Assembly: GCA_003339645.1 (NCBI GenBank)
Contig: QNUV01000021.1
Span: 744,001-808,000, forward strand
DNA length: 64,000 nucleotides
From: Microbacterium arborescens
GTDB lineage: Bacteria > Actinomycetota > Actinomycetes > Actinomycetales > Microbacteriaceae
Reading direction: 5' to 3'
Shown here: one piece after another, positions 24,290 through 32,283 of the stretch
Layout: each line of letters opens with the position of its first letter
Numbering within the stretch: position 1 is the stretch's first letter
The notes under the pieces: model-generated
Database searches by the model: none
What the model saw: only the letters and a program-made list of their open reading frames with translations
Told to the model about the DNA's origin: nothing
Translations under genes and position numbers: made by a program

Positions 24290-25611
24290 GACGGCCGCGC
24301 CTCGGTGACCGCGTCGCGGACGAGCACGCGGAGGCCCGCGAGGTCGAGCACGAACTCGCAGAACATGGCGTTCGCCCACGAGAACCATTCGCGCGTGAAC
24401 GTCTCGGGGTCGGTCGCGAGGAACGACTCGTGCATGAGCCCGGTGCCGGCGTCGGTGTCGAGGAGCAGACGCAGGATGCGGCGCCGCTCGTCCTCGTCCG
24501 AGGTCGTGAGACCCTCGATGCACAGGCCGATGGGCCAGATGTGACCGGCAGGGGTGTGAGGGCTGCCGAGGCCGCGCACGTCGCCGCCGTCCGGCAGAAC
24601 GCCACGGACGAAGGTCGGGTTCGCGTCGCTGAGGATGAAGCGTCGGGTCGCGAGGTACCGGTCGTCGTCCGTTCCGCACCACCCGATGAGCGGCAGGGAG
24701 AGCAGACTCGGCACGTTGGCGTCGTCGAGGAGCAGGACACCGCCGCGACCGTCGACCTCGTAGGCGTACAGCTCGCCGTGATCGGAGTCGACGACGAGAC
24801 CGTGCTCGGCGACCCCGCGCTCGATATCGTCCCTCAGGTCGCGCGCGGTGCGGGCGAGCTCGGGATCGCCGAGCACGGTCTCGGCGATGTCGGCGATGTG
24901 GCCGAGCTCGACGGCGGCGAACATGTTGCCGGGCACGTTGTAGCCGTATGCGCACGCGTCGTCGCTCGGGCGGAAGGCCGACCACGTCATGCCGGTCGGC
25001 GCGGTCTCGGGACCACGGCCGTCGCGAACGAGCGTGTCGCTCGGGGGGCAGTCGAAGCGCTGGAACCGGTAGGGCGAGGACGCCTCGTGATCCTGCTCGA
25101 CGCGCCACAGCGCGATGATCCGACGTGCGGCCTCGCCGAAGTCGGGCCCGAGGTGATCCGTCCGACCGGTCACCGTCCACAGGTCATGGGCGAGCTGGAT
25201 CGGGTAGCAGAGCGAGTCGACCTCGTACTTGCGCTCCCAGACCCACGGTGAGCCGTCGGTGAGGTCGTCCTGGTGGCCCTTGCCGTCGGGAGCGGCGTTG
25301 AAGGCGTTGGCGTAAGCGTCGATGAGGACGAAGGCGACCTGTCTCCGCGAGACGGCGGCGATCATGTCGGAGATCGCCTGATCCTCGGCGGCGAAATGCA
25401 GGTAGGGCGCGAGCTGCGCTGTGGAGTCGCGCAGCCACATGGCGGGGATGTCGCCGGTGAGCATGAAGAGCGTCCCGTCGGGCATCGCCGTGAGCGTCGT
25501 GCCGAGGGTGTTCTCGAAGCAGCGCTCGAAGATGTCGGCGACCTCGTCGTCGAGACGTTCCCGCACACGATCGGAGACGGAACGGATGAAGGCCGAATGC
25601 ACGTGAGCCAC
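24286..25611 (-). CDS. GH125 family exo-alpha-1,6-mannosidase
   Basis: 441 residues with no signal peptide. GH125 (formerly DUF1237) signatures run through the chain: MLTGDIPAMWLRDSTAQLAPYL, the KYEVDSLCYPIQLA segment, TWSAFRPSDDACAYGYNVPGNMF, and MHESF...FTREWFSWANAMFCE near the end. These enzymes remove non-reducing alpha-1,6-mannose. GTG 25611 is chosen because GAGGAG lies four bases upstream, and a second GTG at 25602 is less well placed. It is the first gene of the leftward mannan operon, so the predicted promoter and operator lie just upstream. Confidence 0.92.
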   Translation of the reverse strand: MAHVHSAFIRSVSDRVRERLDDEVADIFERCFENTLGTTLTAMPDGTLFMLTGDIPAMWLRDSTAQLAPYLHFAAEDQAISDMIAAVSRRQVAFVLIDAYANAFNAAPDGKGHQDDLTDGSPWVWERKYEVDSLCYPIQLAHDLWTVTGRTDHLGPDFGEAARRIIALWRVEQDHEASSPYRFQRFDCPPSDTLVRDGRGPETAPTGMTWSAFRPSDDACAYGYNVPGNMFAAVELGHIADIAETVLGDPELARTARDLRDDIERGVAEHGLVVDSDHGELYAYEVDGRGGVLLLDDANVPSLLSLPLIGWCGTDDDRYLATRRFILSDANPTFVRGVLPDGGDVRGLGSPHTPAGHIWPIGLCIEGLTTSDEDERRRILRLLLDTDAGTGLMHESFLATDPETFTREWFSWANAMFCEFVLDLAGLRVLVRDAVTEARPS

Positions 25612-25661
25612 GTTGCTCCTCGGGTGGTGTCGGACCCGCCCAGCGGTGGACGGTAGGCCCG

Positions 25662-25690
25662 AGTATAGGACGGATCTAGCAATCCGTCTA
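25662..25690 (-). promoter_or_regulatory. Promoter of the leftward mannan operon
   Basis: On the minus strand -35 TAGACG (25685-25690) and -10 TATACT (25662-25667) are separated by exactly 17 bases. The 5' leader would be about 45 bases. The spacer is almost filled by a palindromic operator. Confidence 0.65.
25669..25688. promoter_or_regulatory. Palindromic operator inside the mannan promoter
   Basis: GACGGAT (25669-25675) and ATCCGTC (25682-25688) are perfect 7-bp inverted arms separated by six bases. The site fills the spacer of the leftward promoter and touches its -35, and it overlaps the possible -35 of the divergent secreted-mannanase promoter. It is a good candidate site for the GntR/LacI-type regulator. 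I did not find the same palindrome before the regulator gene. Confidence 0.6.
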
Positions 25691-25704
25691 TTAAAACGTA
25701 TAAA
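25677..25704 (+). promoter_or_regulatory. Possible rightward promoter of the secreted mannanase
   Basis: TAGCAA (25677-25682) and TATAAA (25699-25704) are separated by 16 bases in an AT-rich patch. The leader to ATG 25807 would be about 95 bases. GAGGAGA precedes the ATG. Confidence 0.4.
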
Positions 25705-25806
25705 TATGTGCAACGCTGTATCTCGCGCAGCCCAAGACGCTGAAGCCACTGAAAGGCGGCGTCTACCGGTCGGCAATCAATATGTTTTTTCACTGAGGAG
25801 AGAACG

Positions 25807-27324
25807 ATGAAGAGATCCCTGCCCATCCTCGGGGCCACGCTGCTCGCGGCGGCCCTCCTGGTCCCGCAACCGGCGCACGCGCTGACCGCGGCCGAGCCCG
25901 AGACGGCCTTCAACGACTTCGTCGACGTCTTCTGGGACGACTCCGCGAACTACTTCTTCACGTACAGCGACCATCAGATCCACCCCGAACACGCGCACGG
26001 CCCCCAGGGCGGCCTCTACACGGACTACTGGTGGGAGGCGCAGCTGTGGGAAACGGTCATGGATGTCTACGAGCGCACCGGCAGCACCGACGCCCGCCGG
26101 ATGATCGATGACATCTACGACGGCTTTCAGACGCAGTATCCCGACTTCCGCGACAACGACTGGAACGACGACATCGGATGGTGGGCCCGCGGCGCCATCC
26201 GCGCGTACGAGCTCACCGGCGACGTCGAGTACCGCGACGACGCGATCGAGATGTTCGATTTCATCGCCCAGTACGCCGACACGACCTACGGCGGCGGCAT
26301 CTGGTGGAAGAACGTCGACATCGGCGACGGCGAGCGCAACGAGAAGAACGTCGCCACGAACGCGACGGCCGTCTACACGGCGATGCGCATCTATGCCGCG
26401 ACGGGCGACGTCTCGTACCGCGACCAGGCGCGGAGCATCTTCTCCTGGCTCGACGCGAACTTCTACGTCAGCGGCAAGCTGCGCGACCACATCGAGGGCA
26501 CCGGCCAGTTCGTCGACTGGGACTGGACCTACAACCAGGGCAACTACGCCGGCGCCGCCCTCGAGATGTATCTCGACTCGGGCGATCCCGCTGAGCTTTC
26601 GCGCGCGGTTGCGGCGGTCGACTGGGCCGTGGCGAACCTGACCTCATCGGGCACCTTCCTCTTCGAGGGCGTCGACGACACGGGCGGGTTCAAGGCCATC
26701 CTCACGCGCAACATCCGCGCGCTCATCGACGAGGCCGGGCAGACGCAGTACGAGCAGCTGCTCACCGACAACGCGACCCAGGCGGCCAACCACCTCAACT
26801 CCGCAGGCATCGGGGCATACGACTGGACCGCCCCGGCACCCGAGCTCGGCACGACCGCCATTCAGAGTCTCGCCGCAGCGGCCAGCGTTGCCGTCATGAG
26901 CCAGGCGACGCCCGACGGCTACACGGGGCCGGTCGAGGGAACCCGGGTCTACGAGGCCGAGAACACCGAGCGCTCGGGAGTGATCTCCGAGAGCGGGCAG
27001 TCGGGATACAGCGGGCGCGGATACATCGGCGGTTGGATCGGCGACGGCACCGGGGCGACCTTCCACGTCAACGTCGCGTCCGCCGGCACCTACGAGCTGC
27101 AGTTCCACTACGCCGCCGCGGCTGGTGTCGCCTCACGGGCTCTGACCGTCAACGGTGCGACGACCCCGCTGTCGTTCCCCGCGACGTCCGGCTGGGGTGA
27201 CTGGCAGACGCGTACGGTGACCGTTTCGCTCGATGAGGGGTACAACCGCGTGGACCTGCGCGTCGACAGCGCGGCGGGCAGCGCGAACTATGTCAACCTC
27301 GATCGGATGACAGTCGCGGATTGA
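25807..27324 (+). CDS. Secreted GH76 alpha-1,6-mannanase with C-terminal CBM6-like module
   Basis: 505 residues. A Sec signal peptide (KRSLPILGATLLAAALLVPQ, then AHA) is followed by the GH76 barrel (about 30-370). This has the catalytic Asp pair in NDWNDDIGWWARG (D121, D122) and the WDWTYNQGNYAGAALEMY segment. The C-terminal 120 residues (YEAENTERSG, GYIGGWIGDG, LQFHYAAAAG, NYVNLDRM) form a CBM6/CBM35-like beta-sandwich that would bind the polysaccharide. It starts mannan breakdown outside the cell and is divergent from the importer operon. Both probably answer to the shared operator region. Confidence 0.92.
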   Translation: MKRSLPILGATLLAAALLVPQPAHALTAAEPETAFNDFVDVFWDDSANYFFTYSDHQIHPEHAHGPQGGLYTDYWWEAQLWETVMDVYERTGSTDARRMIDDIYDGFQTQYPDFRDNDWNDDIGWWARGAIRAYELTGDVEYRDDAIEMFDFIAQYADTTYGGGIWWKNVDIGDGERNEKNVATNATAVYTAMRIYAATGDVSYRDQARSIFSWLDANFYVSGKLRDHIEGTGQFVDWDWTYNQGNYAGAALEMYLDSGDPAELSRAVAAVDWAVANLTSSGTFLFEGVDDTGGFKAILTRNIRALIDEAGQTQYEQLLTDNATQAANHLNSAGIGAYDWTAPAPELGTTAIQSLAAAASVAVMSQATPDGYTGPVEGTRVYEAENTERSGVISESGQSGYSGRGYIGGWIGDGTGATFHVNVASAGTYELQFHYAAAAGVASRALTVNGATTPLSFPATSGWGDWQTRTVTVSLDEGYNRVDLRVDSAAGSANYVNLDRMTVAD

Positions 27325-27330
27325 CCGGCG

Positions 27331-27367
27331 GCCGGCGACTCGGGTCATCACGTCCCGGGTCGCCGGC
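27331..27367 (+). terminator. Hairpin terminator of the secreted mannanase gene
   Basis: GCCGGCGACTCGGG (27331-27344) pairs with CCCGGGTCGCCGGC (27354-27367) at 13 of 14 positions, the remaining pair being G-T, around a nine-base loop. It begins six bases after the stop codon. Confidence 0.75.
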
Positions 27368-27431
27368 GGCTACGGCGGGGCTGGACAACGAGGCGAAACG
27401 AGTCACTCACTCCACGCGCGAGACTGGACCC

Positions 27432-27872
27432 ATGGCAGGTTTCCATCACGTCGAGCTCTGGGTCAGCGACATCGAGAGCGCACGCTCCGACTGGGGCTGG
27501 CTGCTTCGGCGGGTCGGCTTCGACCTCGAGAGCACGTGGGCGCAGGGCGAGTCGTGGGCGGCGGGCGGGGCCTACCTGACGCTCACCACGTCACCGAACA
27601 CGGTCGGCGCCGAGCACGACCGTCGGCGCCCGGGGCTGAACCACCTGGCGTTCCACGGCGGCTCCCCCGCCGAGGTCGATGCGATCATGGCCGACGCCCC
27701 GGCCGCGGGCTGGATGCCGCTCTACCAGGAGCGGTACCCGCACGCCGGCGGCCCGCAGCACTACGCCGGCTGGCTCGAGAATGCGGCGGGCTTCAAGGTC
27801 GAGGTCGTCGCGACGGGGACCAGCTTCGTCGCGGAGATGAACCAGCACGCAGGCATCTCCTCGTCGCTGTGA
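27432..27872 (+). CDS. VOC (glyoxalase/bleomycin-resistance) family protein
   Basis: 146 residues forming one vicinal-oxygen-chelate unit: it starts MAGFHHVELWVSDIESARSDWGWLL, has the NHLAFHGG strand in the middle and GWLENAAGFKVEVVA at the end. The metal-ligand His and Glu positions (FHHVEL, NHLAF, KVEVV) look intact. Substrate unknown. ATG 27432 is chosen over upstream in-frame codons because the fold begins there. GAGACT plus six bases lies upstream. Confidence 0.83.
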   Translation: MAGFHHVELWVSDIESARSDWGWLLRRVGFDLESTWAQGESWAAGGAYLTLTTSPNTVGAEHDRRRPGLNHLAFHGGSPAEVDAIMADAPAAGWMPLYQERYPHAGGPQHYAGWLENAAGFKVEVVATGTSFVAEMNQHAGISSSL

Positions 27873-28016
27873 CCACGTCAGCCTGATCGGGACTGTCCGG
27901 CGAGCACTGCCCGAGGGATGCCGCCGTGTCAAGCCACTGGGGAAGCGGTTCTCCCGGCTCCTAACTTCGGCCTCACAGGACGGCATCCACCAGGTCCTGC
28001 GGGTATGACGGCATCC

Positions 28017-28029
28017 GGAGGACGACATA
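28017..28029 (+). promoter_or_regulatory. Strong ribosome site followed by ATA instead of ATG
   Basis: GGAGG (28017-28021), five bases, then ATA (28027-28029). The codons after ATA read SITARARPTAVRA and lead directly into the permease. An in-frame TGA at 28006-28008 limits the frame on the left, and no ATG, GTG or TTG lies in frame between it and 28177. The natural reading is an ATG changed to ATA. Confidence 0.65.
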
Positions 28030-28986
28030 AGCATCACCGCTCGCGCGCGACCGACGGCGGTCCGCGCCACACGGCCGAGCCGCATCCGGCAGAAGTACAA
28101 CAAGCGCGAGGCGCTGGCGGGCTACCTCTTCCTGACGCCGTGGATCATCGGCTTCCTGGTCTTCACCGTCGGGGCGATGGTCTACAGCCTGTACATCTCG
28201 TTCAGCAGCTACAACCTCGCGACGAACTCCTCGCGGCCCATCGGCTTCGACAACTACGCCCGGCTCTTCGACGACCCCCGCGTGGCGGTGTCGCTGGGCA
28301 ACACCCTGTTCTACGCAGTCATGGCCGTGCCGCTGGAGATCATGTTCGCCCTCGTGCTCGCGCTGCTGCTGAACCGGATGGGACGCGGCGCAGGCGTCTT
28401 CCGCACGCTGTACTATCTGCCGAAGATGACCCCGGCGGTCGCGACGGCGGCGGTGTTCTTCCTTCTGCTCAACGGCAACTCCGGCGCGATCAACCAGGGG
28501 CTCGCGGCCATCGGCATCGAGGGTCCGCAGTGGCTCGTCGACCCGGCCTGGGTGAAGCCCAGCATCGTGATCATGGCGCTGTGGACCGTCAGCGGCACGA
28601 TGGTCATCTTCCTCGCCGCGCTGAAGAACGTTCCCGTCGAGCTGTACGAGGTGGCATCCCTCGACGGCGCCGGGCCGGTGCGGAAGTTCTTCTCGATCAC
28701 GCTGCCGATGATCTCGGGCGCGATGTTCTTCAACGTCATCGTGCTGTCGATCGCAGCCTTCCAGGTCTTCGACCAGGCCTATCTGCTGTTCTGGCGGGAT
28801 CAGAGCAACGCATCACCCGAGGCGTCGCTGTTCTATGCGATCTATCTCTTCCAGCAGGCGTTCCGGCAGTTCAACTTCGGGTTCGCCGCCGCGATGGCCT
28901 GGCTGCTGTTCGTCATCATCATGGCCGTCACGGTCATCCAGGTGAAGTTCGGCAACCGCTTCGTCTACTACGAGGGCGACCGCTGA
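28027..28986 (+). CDS. Carbohydrate ABC transporter permease (MalF type) with apparent ATA start
   Basis: 319 residues from the ATA, six membrane helices. The EAA loop is VPVELYEVASLDGAGPVRKFFSITLPMI, followed by FQVFDQAYLLF. The region coding KREALAGYLFLTPWIIGFLVF (helix 1) is clearly homologous to other MalF-type permeases but lies upstream of the first in-frame ATG (28177), which would remove most of helix 1. The start is therefore placed at ATA 28027 behind GGAGG. Either a rare ATA start, a weakened allele or a base-call error is possible. The stop overlaps the next permease ATG (TGATG). Confidence 0.8.
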   Translation: MSITARARPTAVRATRPSRIRQKYNKREALAGYLFLTPWIIGFLVFTVGAMVYSLYISFSSYNLATNSSRPIGFDNYARLFDDPRVAVSLGNTLFYAVMAVPLEIMFALVLALLLNRMGRGAGVFRTLYYLPKMTPAVATAAVFFLLLNGNSGAINQGLAAIGIEGPQWLVDPAWVKPSIVIMALWTVSGTMVIFLAALKNVPVELYEVASLDGAGPVRKFFSITLPMISGAMFFNVIVLSIAAFQVFDQAYLLFWRDQSNASPEASLFYAIYLFQQAFRQFNFGFAAAMAWLLFVIIMAVTVIQVKFGNRFVYYEGDR

Positions 28987-29849
28987 TGGCGACGAGGTTC
29001 CGCACCCCGAAGACCGTCGCCGGCCGCGTCACGCTCGCCGCGATCTCGACGGGCTTCGCCCTGCTGTTCCTGTACCCGTTCGCCTGGCTGCTCGCGGCGA
29101 GCTTCAAGCCCCGCGGCGAGGTTTTCGACAACCGCCTCATCCCGCAGACCTTCGTGCCCGAGAACTACGCCGAGGTGTGGAACCAGCTCCCGCTGCTGAG
29201 CTGGATGTTCAACAGCGTCGCGATCGCGCTGCTGGCGGCGACGGCGGTGTCGATCTCGAGCTCGATCGTCGCGTTCGGGTTCGCCTACTTCTCGTTCCCC
29301 GGTCGCAAGCTCCTGTTCGGACTGGTGCTCGCGACGATGATGCTGCCCGGCGCCGTGACGATGATCCCCGTCTACCTGATCTGGAAGGAGACCGGCCTGC
29401 TCGGAACGTGGGTCCCGCTGTGGGGCGCCAACCTCTTCGGGTCGGCGTTCTACATCTTCCTGCAGCGCCAGTTCTTCCTCGGCCTGCCGCGCGAGCTCTT
29501 CGAGGCGGCGCGCATCGACGGCGCGAGCTACTGGGGACTCTTCTGGCGTATCGCGATGCCGCTGTCGGTGCCCTCGTTCGTGATCGTGTTCCTGTTCGAG
29601 TTCCAGGCGAGCTGGAACAACCTGCAGTCCGCGCTCATCTACCTCAACGCCGGGTCGGTCGACGAGTTCACCGCACCTCTCGGCATCGCCTACGCGATGA
29701 CCAAGTACAGCCCCACGGCCGGCGGCCAGGGCGACTACCAGTACGTGATGGTGGCATCGCTCATCGTCACGCTGCCCATGCTCATCCTCTTCGCCTTCGG
29801 ACAGCGCTACTTCATCGAAGGCGTCGCGACCCAGGGCCGCAAGGGATGA
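28986..29849 (+). CDS. Carbohydrate ABC transporter permease (MalG type)
   Basis: 287 residues with six membrane helices. The EAA loop is LPRELFEAARIDGASYWGLFWRIAMPLS, and the C-terminus FGQRYFIEGVATQGRKG closely resembles the MalG-type protein at 22380-23345. It forms the channel with the preceding permease. It is translationally coupled to that gene by a one-base TGATG overlap. Confidence 0.93.
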   Translation: MATRFRTPKTVAGRVTLAAISTGFALLFLYPFAWLLAASFKPRGEVFDNRLIPQTFVPENYAEVWNQLPLLSWMFNSVAIALLAATAVSISSSIVAFGFAYFSFPGRKLLFGLVLATMMLPGAVTMIPVYLIWKETGLLGTWVPLWGANLFGSAFYIFLQRQFFLGLPRELFEAARIDGASYWGLFWRIAMPLSVPSFVIVFLFEFQASWNNLQSALIYLNAGSVDEFTAPLGIAYAMTKYSPTAGGQGDYQYVMVASLIVTLPMLILFAFGQRYFIEGVATQGRKG

Positions 29850-29887
29850 CCCGCGTGCTCGCGCGGAACCACGACAGGAGGAATCAC

Positions 29888-31249
29888 ATGCGCAATCGAC
29901 TGATCGGGACGACGGCGGTGGCCGCGGCATCCGTCATCGTGCTGGCGGGATGCAGCAACGACGCCGGCACCGCGGAAGACGTCGACTTCTCGGCGACGCC
30001 CACCGGAACCCTCGCGGCGTGGGGCTTCGAGAACGCCGACGACGTCGGCACCGCGCGACTCGACTACGCGGCGGAGCAGCTGTCGGATGTCGACGTGCAA
30101 CTGGATGCCACGGCCTTCGACTCGCAGAAGTTCACGACCCGCATCGCGAGCGGCGACGTGCCCGACGTCGTGCAGATGGACCGCCGCTACGTCACTCAGT
30201 ACGCGGCACAGGGCCTCATCCTGCCGCTCGACAGCTGTTTCGACGCACAGGACGTCGACGCGGACGACCGGTGGTACAAGTCGGTCGTCGACGATGTGCG
30301 CTACGAGGATCAGGTGTGGGGAGCGCCGCAGTTCTACCAGCCGCCGGCCATCATCCTGAACAAGCGGGTGATGGATGCCGCGGGCGTGACGGCCGACGAG
30401 ATCGACACCTCGCAGCCCGACGTCCTGCTGGCCGCCATCGAGAAGATGTATCAGGAGTCCGGCGGTGTTCCGACGCGCCTGGGCTTCGACCCCGTCTCGA
30501 CCGGTCAATCCGCGCTGTGGATCCTCGGTGCGGGCGGCCAGCTCACCGATGACGACGGCGTGCCGACCCTCGACGACCCGAGCAACCTCGCCGGCATGGA
30601 GCTGCTGCAGCGCATCAACGACGCGCAGGGCGGTTTCGCGCAGGTGAAGAGCTTCACCGACGCCTTCGACACGTTCGGCGACGCCAATCAGTACGTCACC
30701 GACCAGGTCGGTGCACAGGTCAACGCGCAGTGGTACCCGAACGTGCTCTCGCCCTACCTCGAGCAGATCGACATCGAGGCGGTGCCGTTCCGCGACAGCG
30801 ACGGCGAGCCGTTCTCGGTCTCCGGCGGCCAGGCCTTCGTCATCCCGGCCGGAGCGAAGAACCCCGCGGCGGCCTGCGCGTGGGTCTCGGCTCTGACCAG
30901 CGACGAGGCGTGGAACGCGGCGGGCGAAGCGCGCGCCGAGACGCGCGCCGCTGACGGCGGTGCCAACACCGGCCTGTTCACGGGATCGCCGCAGCCCGAC
31001 CAGGCGATCCGCGAGAAGTGGGTCACTCCGTCGGGCGACGAGGGATTCGACCAGGTCGTCGCCACCTACTACGACGTGGTCGACTACGGCACCTCGTTCG
31101 GTTCCTCCCCCGCCGGACAGGACATCCAGAACGAGCTGAACAACGCCGTGACGGCGGCACTTCTCGGCGACAAGACCGCCGAGGAAGCGCTCGCGGACGC
31201 ACAGGATGCCGCGATGCGGGCCTACGAGAACGCCACCGCGACCCGCTGA
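29888..31249 (+). CDS. Carbohydrate ABC transporter substrate-binding lipoprotein
   Basis: 453 residues. The signal ends in VLAGC (C22). Family 1 binding-protein segments include TLAAWGFEN, VPDVVQMDRRYVTQYAAQG, WGAPQFYQPPAIILNKRVMDAAG and FSVSGGQAFVIPAGAKNPAAACAWV. AGGAGG lies six bases before ATG 29888. It completes a three-gene importer without an ATPase. The ligand is unknown; the sequence differs clearly from the mannan-operon binding protein, so the substrate is probably different. No glycoside hydrolase gene is attached. Confidence 0.92.
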   Translation: MRNRLIGTTAVAAASVIVLAGCSNDAGTAEDVDFSATPTGTLAAWGFENADDVGTARLDYAAEQLSDVDVQLDATAFDSQKFTTRIASGDVPDVVQMDRRYVTQYAAQGLILPLDSCFDAQDVDADDRWYKSVVDDVRYEDQVWGAPQFYQPPAIILNKRVMDAAGVTADEIDTSQPDVLLAAIEKMYQESGGVPTRLGFDPVSTGQSALWILGAGGQLTDDDGVPTLDDPSNLAGMELLQRINDAQGGFAQVKSFTDAFDTFGDANQYVTDQVGAQVNAQWYPNVLSPYLEQIDIEAVPFRDSDGEPFSVSGGQAFVIPAGAKNPAAACAWVSALTSDEAWNAAGEARAETRAADGGANTGLFTGSPQPDQAIREKWVTPSGDEGFDQVVATYYDVVDYGTSFGSSPAGQDIQNELNNAVTAALLGDKTAEEALADAQDAAMRAYENATATR

Positions 31250-31287
31250 GGGCGGGGTACCCCGTCGCACCCGCCGATAATGGGCGC

Positions 31288-31680
31288 ATGGAGCCGTGGG
31301 AGATGCACGCCTGGTACGCCGAGTACCTCGACGCCTGCAATCGTCATGACCTCGACGCCATCCGCTCGTTCATCGACCCGAACGTGCGGCGAGCCCACCT
31401 GCCCGGCGGAGCCGACGCGTGGATGGCCGACGCCGTCGAGGTGCTCGACGCCTTTCCCGACTGGCAGGTGCGCCGCATCCAGCTCGTCGTCGAGGATGAC
31501 CGCATCGCGGCGCACGTGCGCGCGAGCGGCACGCACACCGGCCCGTTCCGCGGCATCCGGCCCACCCGCCGACACGTCAACGTGGCGGAGTTCGGGTTCC
31601 TGCGGGTGGCGGGAGGCCGCATCGTCGAGTTCGCCGGCACCACCGACCACGCCGCGCTGCTGGCCCAGCTGCGCGCCTGA
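31288..31680 (+). CDS. SnoaL-like/NTF2-fold protein
   Basis: 130 residues: an N-terminal helix (MHAWYAEYLDACNRHDLDAI) followed by FIDPNVRRA and the curved sheet ending in AEFGFLRVAGGRIVEFAGTTDHAALLAQL, the SnoaL_2-type pattern of the cystatin-like NTF2 superfamily. Members include polyketide cyclases, isomerases and many unknowns. ATG 31288 is preceded by GATAAT plus six bases, suggesting its own leaderless mRNA. It sits between an ABC importer and a DUF1349-like gene. Confidence 0.8.
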   Translation: MEPWEMHAWYAEYLDACNRHDLDAIRSFIDPNVRRAHLPGGADAWMADAVEVLDAFPDWQVRRIQLVVEDDRIAAHVRASGTHTGPFRGIRPTRRHVNVAEFGFLRVAGGRIVEFAGTTDHAALLAQLRA

Positions 31681-31695
31681 CCCGAGAGGAATCAC

Positions 31696-32283
31696 ATGAC
31701 CGACATCGCCTGGTCCACCGGATCGTGGACCAACGAGCCCGCGGCGACCGCGCTCGACGGCCACGACCTGCTCGTCACGGCGCGCGAGGGAAGCGACGCG
31801 TGGCGCGTGACGTCGTACGGGTTCGTGCACGACGACGAGCACGCGCTGCTCGCGCCGATGGCACCCGGCACCGCGGTCGAGGTGGCGTTCGTGCTCGACT
31901 TCTCGGCGCAGTTCGATCAGGCGGGTGTCTTCCTGCGCGTCGACGGAGAGACCTGGATCAAGGCCGGCATCGAGCACAGCGACGGCGCCGACAGCCTGGG
32001 CGCGGTGGTGACGCGCGGGATGTCGGACTGGTCGCTCTCCCCCGTCGCCGACTGGGCTGGACGCGTCGTCACGGTTCGCGCGAGCCGGTCGGGCGACGCC
32101 GTCACGATCCGCGCCCGCGTCGACGACGAGGACTGGCGGCTCGTCCGGGTGGCTCCCCTCGACCCGGAGGCGGAGGTGGCAGCCGGGCCGTTCTGCTGCG
32201 CGCCCACGCGCGCCGGGCTCACGGTTCGTTTCGTGTCGTGGCGGAGCGTGCCGGCCGACGCGTCGCTGCATCCCGACCACTGA
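31696..32283 (+). CDS. DUF1349-like concanavalin-fold protein
   Basis: 195 residues, all beta: WSTGSWTNEP, then DAWRVTSYGFVHDDEHALL, FDQAGVFLRVDGETWIKAGIEHSDG and the tail GPFCCAPTRAGLTVRFVSW. These match DUF1349, the yeast 'regulation of enolase 1' family, a concanavalin A-like sandwich suited to binding sugars. It lies 15 bases after the SnoaL-like gene, with GAGAGGAATCAC before the ATG, so the two are probably cotranscribed. Its last 65 bases overlap the end of the convergent membrane-protein gene. Confidence 0.82.
   Translation: MTDIAWSTGSWTNEPAATALDGHDLLVTAREGSDAWRVTSYGFVHDDEHALLAPMAPGTAVEVAFVLDFSAQFDQAGVFLRVDGETWIKAGIEHSDGADSLGAVVTRGMSDWSLSPVADWAGRVVTVRASRSGDAVTIRARVDDEDWRLVRVAPLDPEAEVAAGPFCCAPTRAGLTVRFVSWRSVPADASLHPDH

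Noticed and set aside
25780-25800. T-rich run near 25787 as a rho-independent terminator
   Set aside because: No stable GC hairpin precedes it, and it sits in the leader just before the ribosome site of the secreted mannanase.
27942-27951. GAAGCGGTTC as a LacI-type operator before the second sugar importer
   Set aside because: Matches the GAAnCGnTTC pattern at 8 of 10 palindrome positions, but I found no promoter around it and no LacI gene nearby. Too short to claim.
28005-28029. ATG at 28005 as the start of the ABC permease
   Set aside because: It is in a different frame from the permease, and its product is an Arg/His-rich shadow. It would need a frameshift, whereas GGAGG followed by ATA is in the correct frame.
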